DNA of 64,000 nt, taken from Quercus robur. Taxonomy: Eukaryota; Streptophyta; Magnoliopsida; Fagales; Fagaceae. The position numbers and the translations under genes are program-made. Under the pieces are notes generated by a model that did not search any database, was not told the origin of the DNA, and saw only the letters and a list, made by a program, of their open reading frames with translations. The DNA lies in contig NC_065539.1 of NCBI RefSeq assembly GCF_932294415.1, positions 48,379,501 to 48,443,500 on the forward strand, given 5' to 3'. Below, in pieces: positions 1-11,549 of the stretch (its first letter is position 1; the number at the start of each line of letters is the position of its first letter).

Positions 1-2
1 TA

Positions 3-3000
3 AAAATTGAGTCCATCTGTAGAGAGTTTGGGTATACACATGTGAGTAGGTTATGGTACAGAAGCCCTAAGGATAATGAGGAGGATGGGGTGTTCCAACT
101 AATTAAGGATGATCATGATGCAATGACAATGACTAAGTTGGTGAGGGGTCATGGATAGATTCATGTACCCAGTTTATGAATCTATACTTATTAATGATGG
201 TAATGGTGTGCCTATAGATATTGTTGTAGGGCCTGATCATGATGACCCTTTTGTTGTTAGTGATTCTGAGAGTTGTAGCTCTAGTGAGCTTGAACGTTTT
301 TTTGATGGTTATTATAATGGACAGGGCTATTATGCCAGTATTGGTGATAATTTTGAGGATGATGATGACTCGGATGATGGTAATGATCATTGGGGTGAAT
401 TTTTTGCTCACTGGGATGGTGGTGATGCTCACTGGGATGGTGGCAGTGCTGGTGGCAGTGGTAGTGGTAGGGATGGTGGCAGGGATGGTGGTGAATTTGG
501 CAGTGGTGGTGCAAGGGATGCAGGTGATAGGAATGATGATAGTGATGATGAAGTGGAAATACTTGAGTGCAGGAGACTAGGGAAGGAACCAATTGTAGAG
601 GAACCATAACAAGATAGGGTTGTCACCACTGACAGTAATGACAGTTCTGAGGATAGTGATGTAGAACGGGCAAGATCAATGAACCCTAACTAGAGATATA
701 TGGGTGAAGATAGTGCAAGCAGTGACAGTGAGGAGCTGATGCATATGTGTGAACAGAAAAGGGATGGGGTAATGAACTTTGACTACACTACTGAGGAGCT
801 GTTGAGCCTAAGTGAGTCATCATCTGATGGTGGCTTTCAGGGTGATGAAATTTATGACAGTGAAAGTGATGATACTGTCAATGAAACAGTTGTGGACAAT
901 GTCAGAAGAAGGAGGAAGACATTTCTTGTGTTTAGACCTGTGTCCAATCCTGATGACTTGGTATTTGAGAAGCATATGTTATTTACCTTGGCTAAGCAGT
1001 TCAAGGAGGCCATTATTGAGTATGCAGTGAAAGGTGGATGGGGGGTGAAGTTTGTGAAGAATGACAAATTTAGGGTTAGAGCCAAATGCCAACCTCCCTG
1101 TAAATTTACAGCTTACCTTGCAAAACTGCCAAGGGAGATGAGCTGGCAACTGAAGACTTTGAACATGGAGCACACATGCACTAGGAGCTACAAAAACCCT
1201 AGGTGTTCTGCCAACTTCCTTGCAAAGAAGTTGATGAAGAAGGTGAGGAGAGAACCTGATATTAAGCTAAGGGACATTCGAGAGGTTGTGCATGAGAAGT
1301 ATGTTGTAAATATCAGTGCAAGAAAAGCTAGCAGGGCTAGGGAAAAGGCCTAGGAGTTTGTTGATGGGTCCTATGTAGAGTAGTACAATCAATTGTGGGA
1401 TTACTGTGTAGAACTGAGGAGGTCCAGCCTTGGTAGTACAGGTCTAATGAAGACACACACATTCAATGAAGGAGAGTTAGCAGTTGAGATGGACTTATAG
1501 GCTGGTCTACCTTATTTTGAGAGACTTTACATATGCTGGTCTGGGTGTAAGCAAGGGTTCAGGGTAGGTTGTAGGCCAATAATTGGGTTGGATGCTTGTC
1601 ACCTAAAGACCAAGATAGGGGGCTAATTGATGGTTGTAATTGCTAGAGACCCCAATGAAGAATATTTCCCTCTAGCAGTTGCAGTGGTGGAAGCAGAAAC
1701 CAAGGACTCATGAATTTGGTTTATAAATTTGCTGCTAGCAAACATTGGTGATGAGAAGATGTGGACATTTATATCAGACCAGCAAAAGGTATCACTATAG
1801 AACATACTCATTTTTTAACTTAACTACATTGAAGAAGTAGTGAAATATGTATATATGTTAAACATTGTTGATTTTCTTGGCAGGGGTTGGTGCAGGCATT
1901 TGCAGACAAATGGCCACAGTATGAGTATAGAATTTGTTGTAGACACTTGTACAACAATTTGAGGAAGTGGCATCTTAGCATAATGATTAGGGAGTTGTTT
2001 TGGAAAGCAACTAAAGCCACATATGCACATGAATTTGAAAGGATAATGAATGAGATGAAGGACATTGATGAGGGTGCATATAATTAGTTGAAAGGACATA
2101 CCACAACAGTATGGGCTAGACACATGTTCAGAACTGATGCATTGAGTGGCACTGTCATCAACAACATGTGTGAGAGTTTCAATAGCAAGATACTGAAATT
2201 TAGGGGGAAACCCATCTTTAGCATGGTATGAATATTTTTGGATTTTGGTAGGTGGAATTTGCATAGTTTGGTTAGCTGTATACCTTGTTGCATGCACTGA
2301 CTTGTGGGTTTTTCTTGTTTGCAGCTTGAGAACATAAGGTTATACCTAATGAGCAGATTCTAGCTAAATAGAAACAGTATTATGAGGGTGGAATCTGAGC
2401 TTTGCCCTAAAATCTGTAAAAGGCTACATAGGAAGAAGGTAGGCAGTGGTAGGTGGTTAGCTTGTTGGGCTTCTGACACCAAATTCGAGGTAAAGAATGG
2501 ATTGCAAAGCTTTATTGTAGACCTAGCTAAGGGGGTGTGCAGCTGTAGGAAATGGGATATCATTGGTATCCCATGTTGTTATGCAGTTTCGTGCATATTC
2601 TTCAACAGAGAGCAAGCTGAGAAATACACTAATGCCTGCTACCACACCAACACATACAAAGCATGTTATGAGTACACCATTGATCCACTGAATGGTGCCA
2701 ATATGTGGACCTCAACTGGTCTCCCCCTTGTGCAGCCTCCCGTAAAGAAAAGGCCACCAGGCAGGTCTAAGAAGAAGAGAATCTTAGAACCCAATGAACC
2801 AAGGAGGGGTCACTACAAAGGCTTGGGTATTGCCAAGAGGTGCAAGTCCTGTGGGAAGATAGGCCACAACAAAAGAAGCTGTAAGGGTAAGGTTGGAGGT
2901 AATTCTTTACTGCCTGGTGCCCAAAACCAAAGGAAACATAGACCAATGCAGGTAAAACTAGTGTTTTTTAATTCTGCATATTTTGAAATGAAAATTAATG

Positions 3001-3406
3001 TTCTAACTTAGTTGTATTTGCTACTGCTTGAAGACAAATGACAATGGCCAAAGAGCAACCAAATGCTACAAGTATGCCATCAAGCCAACAACCCAGGACT
3101 AACTAATAAGGCACTAGGCCATAAAAGTTGCAACCTAGAAGCAGCCAGTAAGGCACAAGACAATCAAACCAGCAACCATCAACCAGCCACCCTGCAAGTA
3201 GCAATCACCCTGCAAGTAGCAGTAACCTTATAAGCAGCAATCTAACCAGCACCAATCCAAGCAATCTAACTAGCACCAATCCAAGGAAGACAAGGAGGGG
3301 GACTGTGACAAATGAAACTCTGACTGCCTCAAGAAATGCATTAAGGTACAGGGAGGCACTGAGGGGTGTTGGTAGCCAGGCATCTGTGCATGGTCCAAGG
3401 GGATAG
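3..3406 (+). pseudogene. MuDR-type transposase pseudogene
   Basis: Successive frames give the order of plant MuDR transposases: an N-terminal fragment (3-155), an acidic Ser/Gly/Asp-rich region (151-609), the MuDR N-terminal domain (about 950-1350), and the MULE DDE core. The core has IIGLDACHLK near 1580 and ISDQQK near 1775, which hold the first two catalytic Asp. A SWIM zinc finger follows (2530-2590, CSCRKWDIIGIPCCYAVS), then a CCHC knuckle CKSCGKIGHNKRSC (2841-2882). Likely introns with GT-AG ends are 1789-1883 and 2226-2334; a third starts at 2951. In-frame stops occur at 156, 1351, 1381, 1498, 1624, 1711, 2085 and near 2362. Most could be single C-to-T or G-to-A changes. The SWIM finger normally ends C-x-H, but the His position is Tyr (codon 2580-2582). 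No functional protein can be made. Confidence 0.88.
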
Positions 3407-3639
3407 GCTAGTGGACATGGCCTATTTTTTGTTATTGGCAGACATTACCTATTTTTTGTAATTGGTAGACATTGCCTATTTTTGGGTTTACTTTGATATT
3501 TTTGTAATTGGCAGACATTGCCTATATGTGGGTTTACTTTGGTTTAAATTCACTGCTTGAAACATGGTAGACATGGCCTATTTTTTGGTTTACTTAGGTT
3601 TAAAGTCACTGCTTGAATTATGGCAGACATGTGTAATTG

Positions 3640-4270
3640 GCCTATGTTGGTATTGCATATTTATGAATGACTTATTAATACAAATCTATGAATTGCAGAA
3701 TTGTGTGATGTAGATTTGTGTATTGCATATTTGTGAATTGTGAATTGCAGTATTTGTGAATTGCAGATTTGTGTAATGCAGATATGTGTAATTATGATTT
3801 GTGTAATTGTGAATTGTGAATTGCAGATTTGTGTAATGCAAAATTGTGAGCTGTAGTATATGTTAATTGTGAATTGCAGAATTTGCAGAATTGTGAATTA
3901 TGAATTGCAGTACATGTAGAATTGTGTATTGTGAACTGCTGAATTTGCAGAATGCAAATTTGTGTATTGCAGAATTTGTAGAATTGTGAATTGTGAATTG
4001 CAATATATGTAGAATTGTGTATATGCAGTATTTGCATGTTTGGTAAACTTGTTGTGTTGTGCATTGCAAATTGTTTAAACATAACTGGTGTATTGCAAAA
4101 TTGGTAAACTTGTGTAAACTAGGTAAACTTGGGAAACTTGGTAAACTAATTGCAGCACATAATTGCAATACACAAACATAATTGGTAAACTTGTGTATAT
4201 CAATTTTGCAAGTTTGGTAAATTTACAATGGTTAGCTTACTAATATTACAAATTTGGTAAATTGTAATCT
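3640..4270. repeat. degenerate TGTGAATTGCAG simple-sequence tract
   Basis: About 600 bp is made of irregular copies of a 12-14 bp unit related to TTGTGAATTGCAG, TTGTGTAATGCAG and TTGGTAAACTTG. It lies inside the MULE between the transposase and the GRF gene. The open frames on - in this stretch are low-complexity by-products of the repeat. Confidence 0.8.
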
Positions 4271-4296
4271 AATTGCAATCAAGTAAGATAATTAAC

Positions 4297-4490
4297 AAAA
4301 TGAACCCTGTCATTCCATATTTCATTCATACTGAAATTAATGGGATACAGAGGATAACAACATCATCATTAACCCACATTACAAACCAAATTAAGAAAAT
4401 GAACTCTGTCATTCCATATTTCATTCATACTGAAATCAATGGGATACAGAGGATAACAACATCATCATCTACACCACATTGTCCTAACCT
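4297..4490. repeat. 99-bp tandem duplication inside the MULE
   Basis: Two near-identical copies start at 4297 and 4396 (AAAATGAACYCTGTCATTCC). They lie just beyond the 3' end of the antisense GRF gene and differ by a few substitutions. Confidence 0.85.
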
Positions 4491-4531
4491 TGCCTACACC
4501 CACATTGTCCAAAACATACTACCTCACCCAT

Positions 4532-5024
4532 CTAACCCACCAAAACTAGAATCACACAAAGACATATCTCACACAGCAACAGTGCCAATATCAAACACAC
4601 TGTCAGCCACTTCTCTCTCTTCTTGCATGTTGATACCTCGACTTGGAGTTTGAGAATTCTCTGCCTTATTTCTGGGATAAGCACCTTCCCACGCTCACAA
4701 ATCTCATCATCAACCCATTGGAAGAACTTGCACTTCTTACCAATCTGAAATCAAACCCAAATTCAAAACAAAATGAACAAACAACAAACCCAAATGTACA
4801 AACCCAAGTGAACAAAATGAATAAAAAACACAATGAACAAACCTAACTTGAACTTCACTTACCCAGTAATTGGGACACCCATAGAACCTTCTCCTTGGAT
4901 TGTTATCTATTTAGGAAACCACTAGCACGGGCTTCTGAGGGGAAGGGCAGTAGCACATGCGTGGTGCTCTCCTCCTCAAGCTTCCCTCCGATGATGCAGA
5001 GGCACATGCAGAGCTAGCTTCCAT
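4532..5024 (-). pseudogene. GRF-type zinc finger protein, MULE-borne, one in-frame stop
   Basis: Two exons on the minus strand. Exon 1 is 5024-4863: ATG gives MEASSACASASS, and the exon ends at NNPRRRFYGCPNYW followed by donor GTAAGT. Exon 2 is 4744-4532, after an acceptor TTTCAG. It begins IGKKCKFFQWVDDEIC, has a Lys/Arg/Leu-rich helical stretch, and ends with a hydrophobic segment (LILALLLCEICLCVILVLVG) directly before the stop. The layout of N-terminal Cys pair, NP-RRFYGCPNY, C-FFQWVDDE and C-terminal membrane anchor is that of short plant GRF zinc-finger proteins, about 124 codons here. One TAA at codon 38, inside the finger, breaks it. The first Cys cluster reads CYC. GRF domains bind single-stranded nucleic acid in TOP3/APE2-type proteins; a role for this MULE-borne form is not known to me. 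Confidence 0.75.
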
Positions 5025-5500
5025 TCTTCTTTCTCCTCAAGCTTCCCTCGGTCTGTTCGTGTCGTTCTGGGTTTGATTTTGGGGATCAGGCTGAGGAAGA
5101 TAACGAGAGGATTTTAGGGTTTTTTGCGAAATTTGGGGATTTTTATGTGTGATGACTGAGGTAGTTGGAGAGCTGGGGTCAGGTAGGGTCACGTGGAAGG
5201 TCTGGGAGGGCTAGGAGCGCGGGAAGTTGAGGTGGAAACTGAGGTGTCCTTCACGTGAGGGGCATGTGCGTTTTAGGGTGAGTGGGCTTGCCACGTTGGT
5301 TTATATATTATTATTTTAATAGGTGGGCTGGACACACGGATATCCGTTTGCCATGTAGGAGGGTTCCGTCTGTTGGTTGACGAGAAGGATGATTTTAAAA
5401 ATGATTTTCAAATTTTAGGGATGAAATTTGCAAAGAAATCAATTTTGGGACTAAAATGAGAATTGGCCCAAAATGTAGGGACAAAAAGTGCATTTTCACC

Positions 5501-5923
5501 TATAAGAAAATAGAGAGCTTGGAAAGAGAGAAATTGATAACAAGCTAGAAAGAAGATCAAGATTGAAGAAACTTTATGTTAATTGCATTAATTATCAAAC
5601 TGAATGTACAAGAGGTTTATATACCAGGACTAACACAAGAATGGAATAATTAACTCCTAACTAACTCCACACTATACGGATCCAACACCTACAACCAATC
5701 ACTATATTACACGTGTTTATATACATAGCTTCTAATTGATCTAAGCCTAAACTACATGTCATATATGCTACAACAATCGTTTAGCAAGCTCATCCACAAT
5801 TCTTCCAATGCTTTGTTCTAATGCTCTGCCTCTCTGCTTGAGCCTATGTCTTCAATAGCTTAAATTGCTTACATCTGTCTTCTCCTTCTATTTTTTATCT
5901 GTACAGTCAACTAAACTTTGACA
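5501..5923 (-). repeat. 3' LTR of the Copia element
   Basis: It matches 10508-10935 along its whole length with scattered substitutions and small indels, for example around 5650 and 5850. The LTR pair is therefore clearly diverged, and the insertion is not recent. Confidence 0.92.
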
Positions 5924-8900
5924 TTCCCCCTCAAGATGAGAAGCTGAACTGTGGATGTTCACAAAACTCATCTTGCCTAATAAGTACTTCAATTGTTGAC
6001 TGTTAAGAGCTTTTGTAAGCAAGTCTACCAATTGTGAATGTGTGGGAGTAAAGAATAGTCTAACTACATTGTCTTGCACCTTATCTCTGACTAAATGACA
6101 GTCCACTTCTATGTGTTTGGTTCTTTCATGAAACATTGGATTTTCTCCAATGTAAATAGCAGCTTGATTGTCACAAAACAGTAGTGCAGGTTGAGGATGA
6201 TAGATCTACAAATCCTTTAATAAGGCCAATAACAAAGTCATCTCACAAACAGTAACAGCCATAGCCCTATGTTTTGCTTCAGCAGAAGATCTAGACACTA
6301 TGGACTGTTTTTGGACTTCCAAGATATTAGAGAATCACCTAAAAATATGCAGTACCCTGTAGTTGACCTTCTGGTATCAATGCAAGATGCCCAATCAGCA
6401 TCTGTGTAAGCCTTCAAATGAAAATCTGATGAAGCAGACAAAAAAATTCCTTGACTAGGACAACCCTTTATGTACTGCAGCACCTTATAAGTAGCATGTA
6501 GATGAGGCTTCCTGGGTTTGGACATGAATTGGCTTAGTTTTTGAACAGGATATGCTATATCTGGTCTAGTGATAGTCAGATACAACAACCTGCCCACCAA
6601 CCTTCTGTACACTCCAGGATCAGATAGAAATTTACCTTGAAACTTGCTTAACTTCAAATTCTGCTCATTTGGTACTTTGCTAGGCTTGCAAGCTGACATT
6701 CCTGCATCCTTCAAGATCTCTAAAGCATATTTTCGTTGACACAAAGTAATTCCTTTGTCTGATCTAGCTACCTCAAGACCAAGAAAATACTTTAAACCTC
6801 CAAGGTCTTTAAGTTTGAAATGTTGATCTAAAGAAACCTTAAGTTCTTCAATTGCTTGAACATTGTTGCTAGCTATGAGAATATCATCAATATAAACCAC
6901 CAAAGCTATGAAAGAATCATTGAACTTCTTTGTAAATAATGAGTAGTCAGCTTTAGATTGCTTAAAACCATGTTGCTTGATAACAGAACAAAACTTTGCA
7001 TTCCACTACCTTGATGCCTGTTTAAGCCCATACAAAGACTTATTTAATTTGCAAACAACATTCCCCCATTTGCTGTGAAAGCCCTGAGGGAGTTGCATAT
7101 ACACTTTCTCATGAAGATCCCCATTTAAGAATGCATTATTGACATCTAATTGGACTAAATGCCATCCTTTCATAGCAGATATGGCAAGAAGAGTCTTGAC
7201 AGTGGTCAACTTTGCAACTGGTGAGAATGTGTTGGTAAATCCAACCCTTCTTGTTGAGTAAACCTCTTAGCAATTAGCCTTGCTTTATATCTCTCCACAG
7301 AACCATCAGCCTTGTACTTCACCCTATAGACCCATTTACATCCAATTGCCTTTTTGTTTGAAGGCAAGGGAGTAAGAGTCCAAGTATTATTAGAAACCAA
7401 GACTACAATCTTAGCATTCATGGCCTCTTGCGATTTAGGATCCTTAACAGCCTCATGATAGAATCTTGGTTTAGGTTTAGAAGTAATAAGAGAACAAAAA
7501 TTGGCATAGGAAGGAGAGAGATGTGATGAATCAAGATAGTCCAAAAGAGGGTATTTGGTACCTTGAGTGATTGAGGAAGCACCTGACTTGCTTATGATAG
7601 GATTAGACTGTGTAAGCTCATTGGAAATGATAGTGCTGCACTTATAGTCTTGCAAGTAGGAAGGGGGTTTCATAGGCCTAGAGGATCTTCTTAAAGAAGG
7701 AAGGGAAGCATGTGGAACAACAGCATGCCCTTGAACAAGGGGCAATGAACCAGCTTCTGCAGAATCTGTAATGACAGGATCTGGTATGGCAGAATCTGGT
7801 ATTGTAGAATCTGAGATGACAGGAAGAGAAGAGTCTAAAAAATTGGCTAGAAACCTGAATAGGACCAGAATTAGAAGATGGAATACCTGGTGAAGGAATA
7901 ACAGGTTCTAAAAACATGGAATCATGTGGAGTAGCCACATTAGGACAAATAAGAGGAAGGGAAATAGAGGAGTGAGGTAAAGTGGCAGAAGAAATGAATG
8001 GGAAAGTAGTTTCATGAAAAGAAACATCCCTTGAAATAAAAATTTGCCTTGTGACCAAGTTTAACAACTTGTAACCCTTAACACCAAAATGGTAACCAAG
8101 ATAAACACAAGGAATAGATCTACAAGCAAACTTAGACCTATTGTGAGCTAATGTAGAGGCAAAGCAAAGACATCCAAAAACTTTTAAGTGATGATAAGAA
8201 GGAATCTTGCTATAAAGCTTCTCAAAAGGAGTTTTATGGTCTAAAATAGTACTAGGCAGCCTATTTATGATGTAAACTACTGTCAAAACACAATCTCCCC
8301 AATAACAAAGTGGTATGTTAGACTGAAATTTCAATGCCCTTGCAATGTTTAGAATATGTTGATGCTTTCTCTCCACAACTGAATTCTGTTGTGGAGTAGC
8401 AACACAGGAGTGTTGATGGATAATCCCATGTTGAGCATAAAATTCTTTGAGGAAAAACTCTTAGGCATTGTCAGCTCTAATTACTTTGATGTTGTTTTGA
8501 AATTGAGTGAATATCATTTTGCAAAATGAAATCAATAAAGGCCTAGTATCTGTTTTAGATTTCATGAGGTAAACCCATGTGGACCTTGTAGCATCGTCTA
8601 CAATGGTAAGAAAGTATTTAAAGCCATCATGACTTGTTTTATCAAAGGGTCCCCATACATCACAGTGGATTAAATCAAAAGCATGATCAAACAAGTATTT
8701 AAAATTAGGAAAATGCAATCTTTTATGCTTTGCAATGGGACAAACAACACATTCTTTATTGGAATGAAAGGAAGATATCCCATATATACAATGATGAAGT
8801 TTGTCATCAGAGACATGTCCTAATCTAAGATGCCACAAGTAAGGCTTAGTAACAATAGAAACATGAGAAACAGAATGAACAAAGGATTGTAAAACTGACT

Positions 8901-10480
8901 CTAGGACAGTAGTAGCTTCTGAGATAAACTTGCAATTCTCTGAAGTTTGCAACAGGTACAGATTGCTATGAAGCTTACCCAATCCAATCATATTCCAGTA
9001 GGTAAGGTCCTGTATGAAACAATAATTGGAGAGGAAAACCAAACAACATGACAAGGACTTGGTTAATTTGCTTACTGAAATCAGATTGAAAGTAAAGGCT
9101 AGGACATAAATCATATCCTCAAGAATTAAGTTTGAAGTGACCTGAACTATGCCTATGTGTGTGACAAGAACCTTTTCACCATTAGGCAAATGCACAAAAG
9201 AAAAGATTGAACTAGTAATCTTAGTAAACAATGAAGTGGAATGGATAATATGGTCAGTGGCCCCTGTATCAAGAACCCAAGTTTCCTCATTGTAAGCTAT
9301 TTTGTTTGAAGGATTTTCAGTAAAAACTAAATTCTTCAAATTAAGACAAACAGAATCCTGGAAAAAGGCACAAGAAATACTTGAGAGAGCTGAATTTACT
9401 AAGTGAATAGCATCATTGGTGCCAGAAGAAGATGCATGAGAACTCAGCATTGACAACAACTATTGGCATTGTTTAGATGTGAAAGGGAAATATGCTGATT
9501 GTGATGTAGCCTCGAATTGACCAGGTTCACCATCACGAGTCACTTGTTTAGCCATAGACACCTTGCTCTTTTGCTTGTACCCTGGTGGAAATCCAACTAG
9601 TTTGTAGCACTTCTCAATGAAATGACCAACTTTGCCACAATGACTGCATACAGGTCTGCCCTTTCCTTTTGTGTTCTTCCCAACTTGATTGAACCCTTGA
9701 GTCTTGACTACAAGAGCAGTTGAATCAACTGAAGTTCCTCCATTGAAACCTAAAGCTCTCTGCCTTTCCTCTTGTGTCCCCAAAGAGAAAGCCTTGTCAA
9801 TTGAGGGACTTGGCTCCATCATCAGAATCTGAGTTCTGACTTATGAATAGACTTCATTCAAGCCATTAAGGAATTGCATCAAAGAATCTTGATGATGAAA
9901 GGATGTGATCTTGTCATTCACTCCACATACACATTTACCACAAGAACAACATAGTAAAGGCTTGAGATTAAGCAATTGATCCCAAGAAGCTTAAAGATCA
10001 GTGAAGAAAGTAGTCACTGTTGTATCTCCTTGCATAATTGTTGAAATCATTTTCTAAAGCTGTGAAATCCGTGGACCATTAGCTTGTGAGAAACGATTCC
10101 TAAGTGAATTCCAAACCTCCATTGCAGTGTTTCTATAAATCACACTTGTAGTGATGTGAGGAGAGATTGAATTCAAGATCCATGAAGAAATCATGGAATT
10201 GTTCTTTGACTAGGTAATCTTTTCCAGAGGAGTAATTGCCATGGAATCTGTTATGGAACCATCCACAAAGCCTAGCTTGCTCTTCGCATCCAATGCCATG
10301 CATAGCCCTAGCCCAATTAGGGTAATTGTCTTCTGTCAAGAGTTGAGTGACGAGAATTGCACCTGGTGACTCTCCATGATGCTAGAAAAATGGACTTCTC
10401 GAATCCTCCATTGGAGAAAGCTCACGATGAGCAGTGGATTGAGAAGAAGAAGATTGCGAAGCTTGATCTTGGTTTGCCAT
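5888..10480 (-). pseudogene. Copia gag-pol polyprotein pseudogene
   Basis: The start ATG is at 10480-10478 (MANQDQASQSSSS). Gag follows in at least three frames: DNYPNWARAM near 10320, and the CCHC knuckle CSHCGKVGHFIEKC near 9650. Then come the protease motif WVLDTGATDHI (about 9280), the GAG-pre-integrase HLRLGH...C..C (8840-8730), and the integrase core with FDLIHCDVWGPF and the ERKHQ...A region (8690-8300). Reverse transcriptase begins near 7430 (NNTWTLTPLP, KWVYRVKYKADGS), has [15 protein letters not shown] (about 7150) and YIDDIL (about 6895). RNase H has [10 protein letters not shown] (about 6410) and the tail [10 protein letters not shown] (about 6120). Frameshifts or stops near 10380, 10130, 9840, 9457, 8461, 7680, 7206 and 6905 make it non-functional. 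Confidence 0.92.
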
Positions 10481-10495
10481 TGACAGAAGCACAAA

Positions 10496-10507
10496 GCTTT
10501 GATACCA
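10496..10507 (-). other. tRNA-iMet primer-binding site of the Copia element
   Basis: The minus strand reads TGGTATCAAAGC, directly abutting the 5' LTR. The plant Copia consensus is TGGTATCAGAGC. Confidence 0.85.
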
Positions 10508-10935
10508 TATAAGAAAACAGAGAGCTAGGAAAGAGAGAAATTGATAACAAGCTAGAGAGAAGATCAAGAATGAAGAAATTTTTGTTAATTGCATTAATTA
10601 TCAAACTAAATGTACAAGAGGTTTATATACCAAGACTAACACAAGAATGGAATAACTAACTCCACACTATACGGATCCAACACCTACAACCAATCACTAT
10701 ATTACACGTGTTTATATACATAGCTTCTAATTGATCTAAGCCTAAACTACAGGTCGTATCTGCTACAACAATCGTTTAGCAAGCTCATCCACAATTCTTC
10801 CAATGCTCTGTTCTAATGCTCCGCCTCTCTGCTCGAGCCTATGTCTCTAAACATTCTTCAACCCAATTAGCTTGAATTTATTGCATCTGTCTTCTCCAAC
10901 TGTTTCTTATCTGTACAGTCAATTAAACTTTGACA
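10508..10935 (-). repeat. 5' LTR of the Copia element
   Basis: Direct repeat of 5501-5923. The primer-binding site lies immediately inside it (10496-10507). It carries a short segment near 10845-10875 that is missing or altered in the other LTR. Confidence 0.92.
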
Positions 10936-11530
10936 TTGTAAAACTCACGTTTTACACCATCCAATAAGTGATTGCCACACTAGCATTTTAATTAAAATTC
11001 AATACATCTTACTTCACCTAATAACATCTTAATAAATTTCCAATTTGGTTGAATTTATATATGAGTATTAGAATTGATTGGGTGTAGTTATGTTTATTTT
11101 TAAATATGTGATAAGATGATGTGACATATTAGAATTAGAGGGGTAAAACATGAATTTTACACTACGTCCTTATAGAATTTAATCTCTTTTTATTTTTATT
11201 TTTATTTTTATTGTTATTTTTAGGGGATTCTAGATTCGGCTAACGCATCCCCATCACCATGCAGGCTACTTACTTCACCTAATAACATCTTAATAAATTC
11301 CCAATTTAGTTGAATTTATATATGAGTATTAGAATTGATTGGGTGTAGTTATTTTTTTTTTTAAAATATGTAATAAGATGATGTGACATATTAGAATTAA
11401 AGGGGTAAAACATGAGTTTTATACTACGTCCTTATAGAATTTAATCTATTTTTATTTTTATTTTTATTGTTATTTTTAGGGGATTCTAGATTCGGCTAAT
11501 GCATCCCCATCACCACGCGGGCTACTTAAT
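10936..11530. repeat. MITE-like repeat, about 261-bp unit in tandem
   Basis: Two head-to-tail copies share the key strings ACTTCACCTAATAACATC (11011 and 11272) and GGGGATTCTAGATTCGGC. Each contains GGGGTAAAACATGARTTTTA followed by CACTACGTCCTT or a close variant, which is the right inverted end of the related element at 24731-24950. The block starts with another copy of that end (GTAAAACTCACGTTTTACACC, 10939-10959). It immediately follows the Copia LTR. Confidence 0.75.
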
Positions 11531-11549
11531 TATGGGAGGGTCGGTTGTT

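Larger units (their letters stand above)
1..5500 (+). mobile_element. Mutator-like element (MULE), 3' part, decayed
   Basis: The left end lies outside the window. The element contains a MuDR-type transposase pseudogene on + (to 3406), an AT-rich repeat-filled middle (3407-4530), and a GRF zinc-finger ORF on - (4532-5024) transcribed from the right end inward. The right end is placed at about 5500. There the sequence reads on - as GGTGAAAATGCACTTTTTGT, which looks like a terminal inverted repeat, and the Copia LTR begins immediately after it. The other terminus cannot be seen, so neither the TIR pairing nor a 9-bp target duplication can be tested. The right boundary is inferred. Confidence 0.65.
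5501..10935 (-). mobile_element. Ty1/Copia LTR retrotransposon, decayed
   Basis: The element lies on the minus strand, so its 5' LTR is on the right. LTRs are 5501-5923 (3') and 10508-10935 (5'). The primer-binding site next to the 5' LTR reads TGGTATCAAAGC on -, complementary to the tRNA-iMet 3' end (one change from the usual TGGTATCAGAGC). A polypurine tract (TTGAGGGGGAA on -) directly precedes the 3' LTR. The LTRs start TG (TGTCAAAGTTTA) and end TATA rather than CA. Domain order gag, protease, integrase, RT, RNase H identifies Copia. The flanking 5-mers (TCACC left, TTGTA right) do not match, so no target-site duplication remains. Confidence 0.93.

Noticed and set aside
3792-4168. Two 96-101 codon open frames on -
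   Set aside because: They are read-through of the TGTGAATTGCAG repeat tract; His/Asn/Thr/Gln-rich periodic peptides with no domain.
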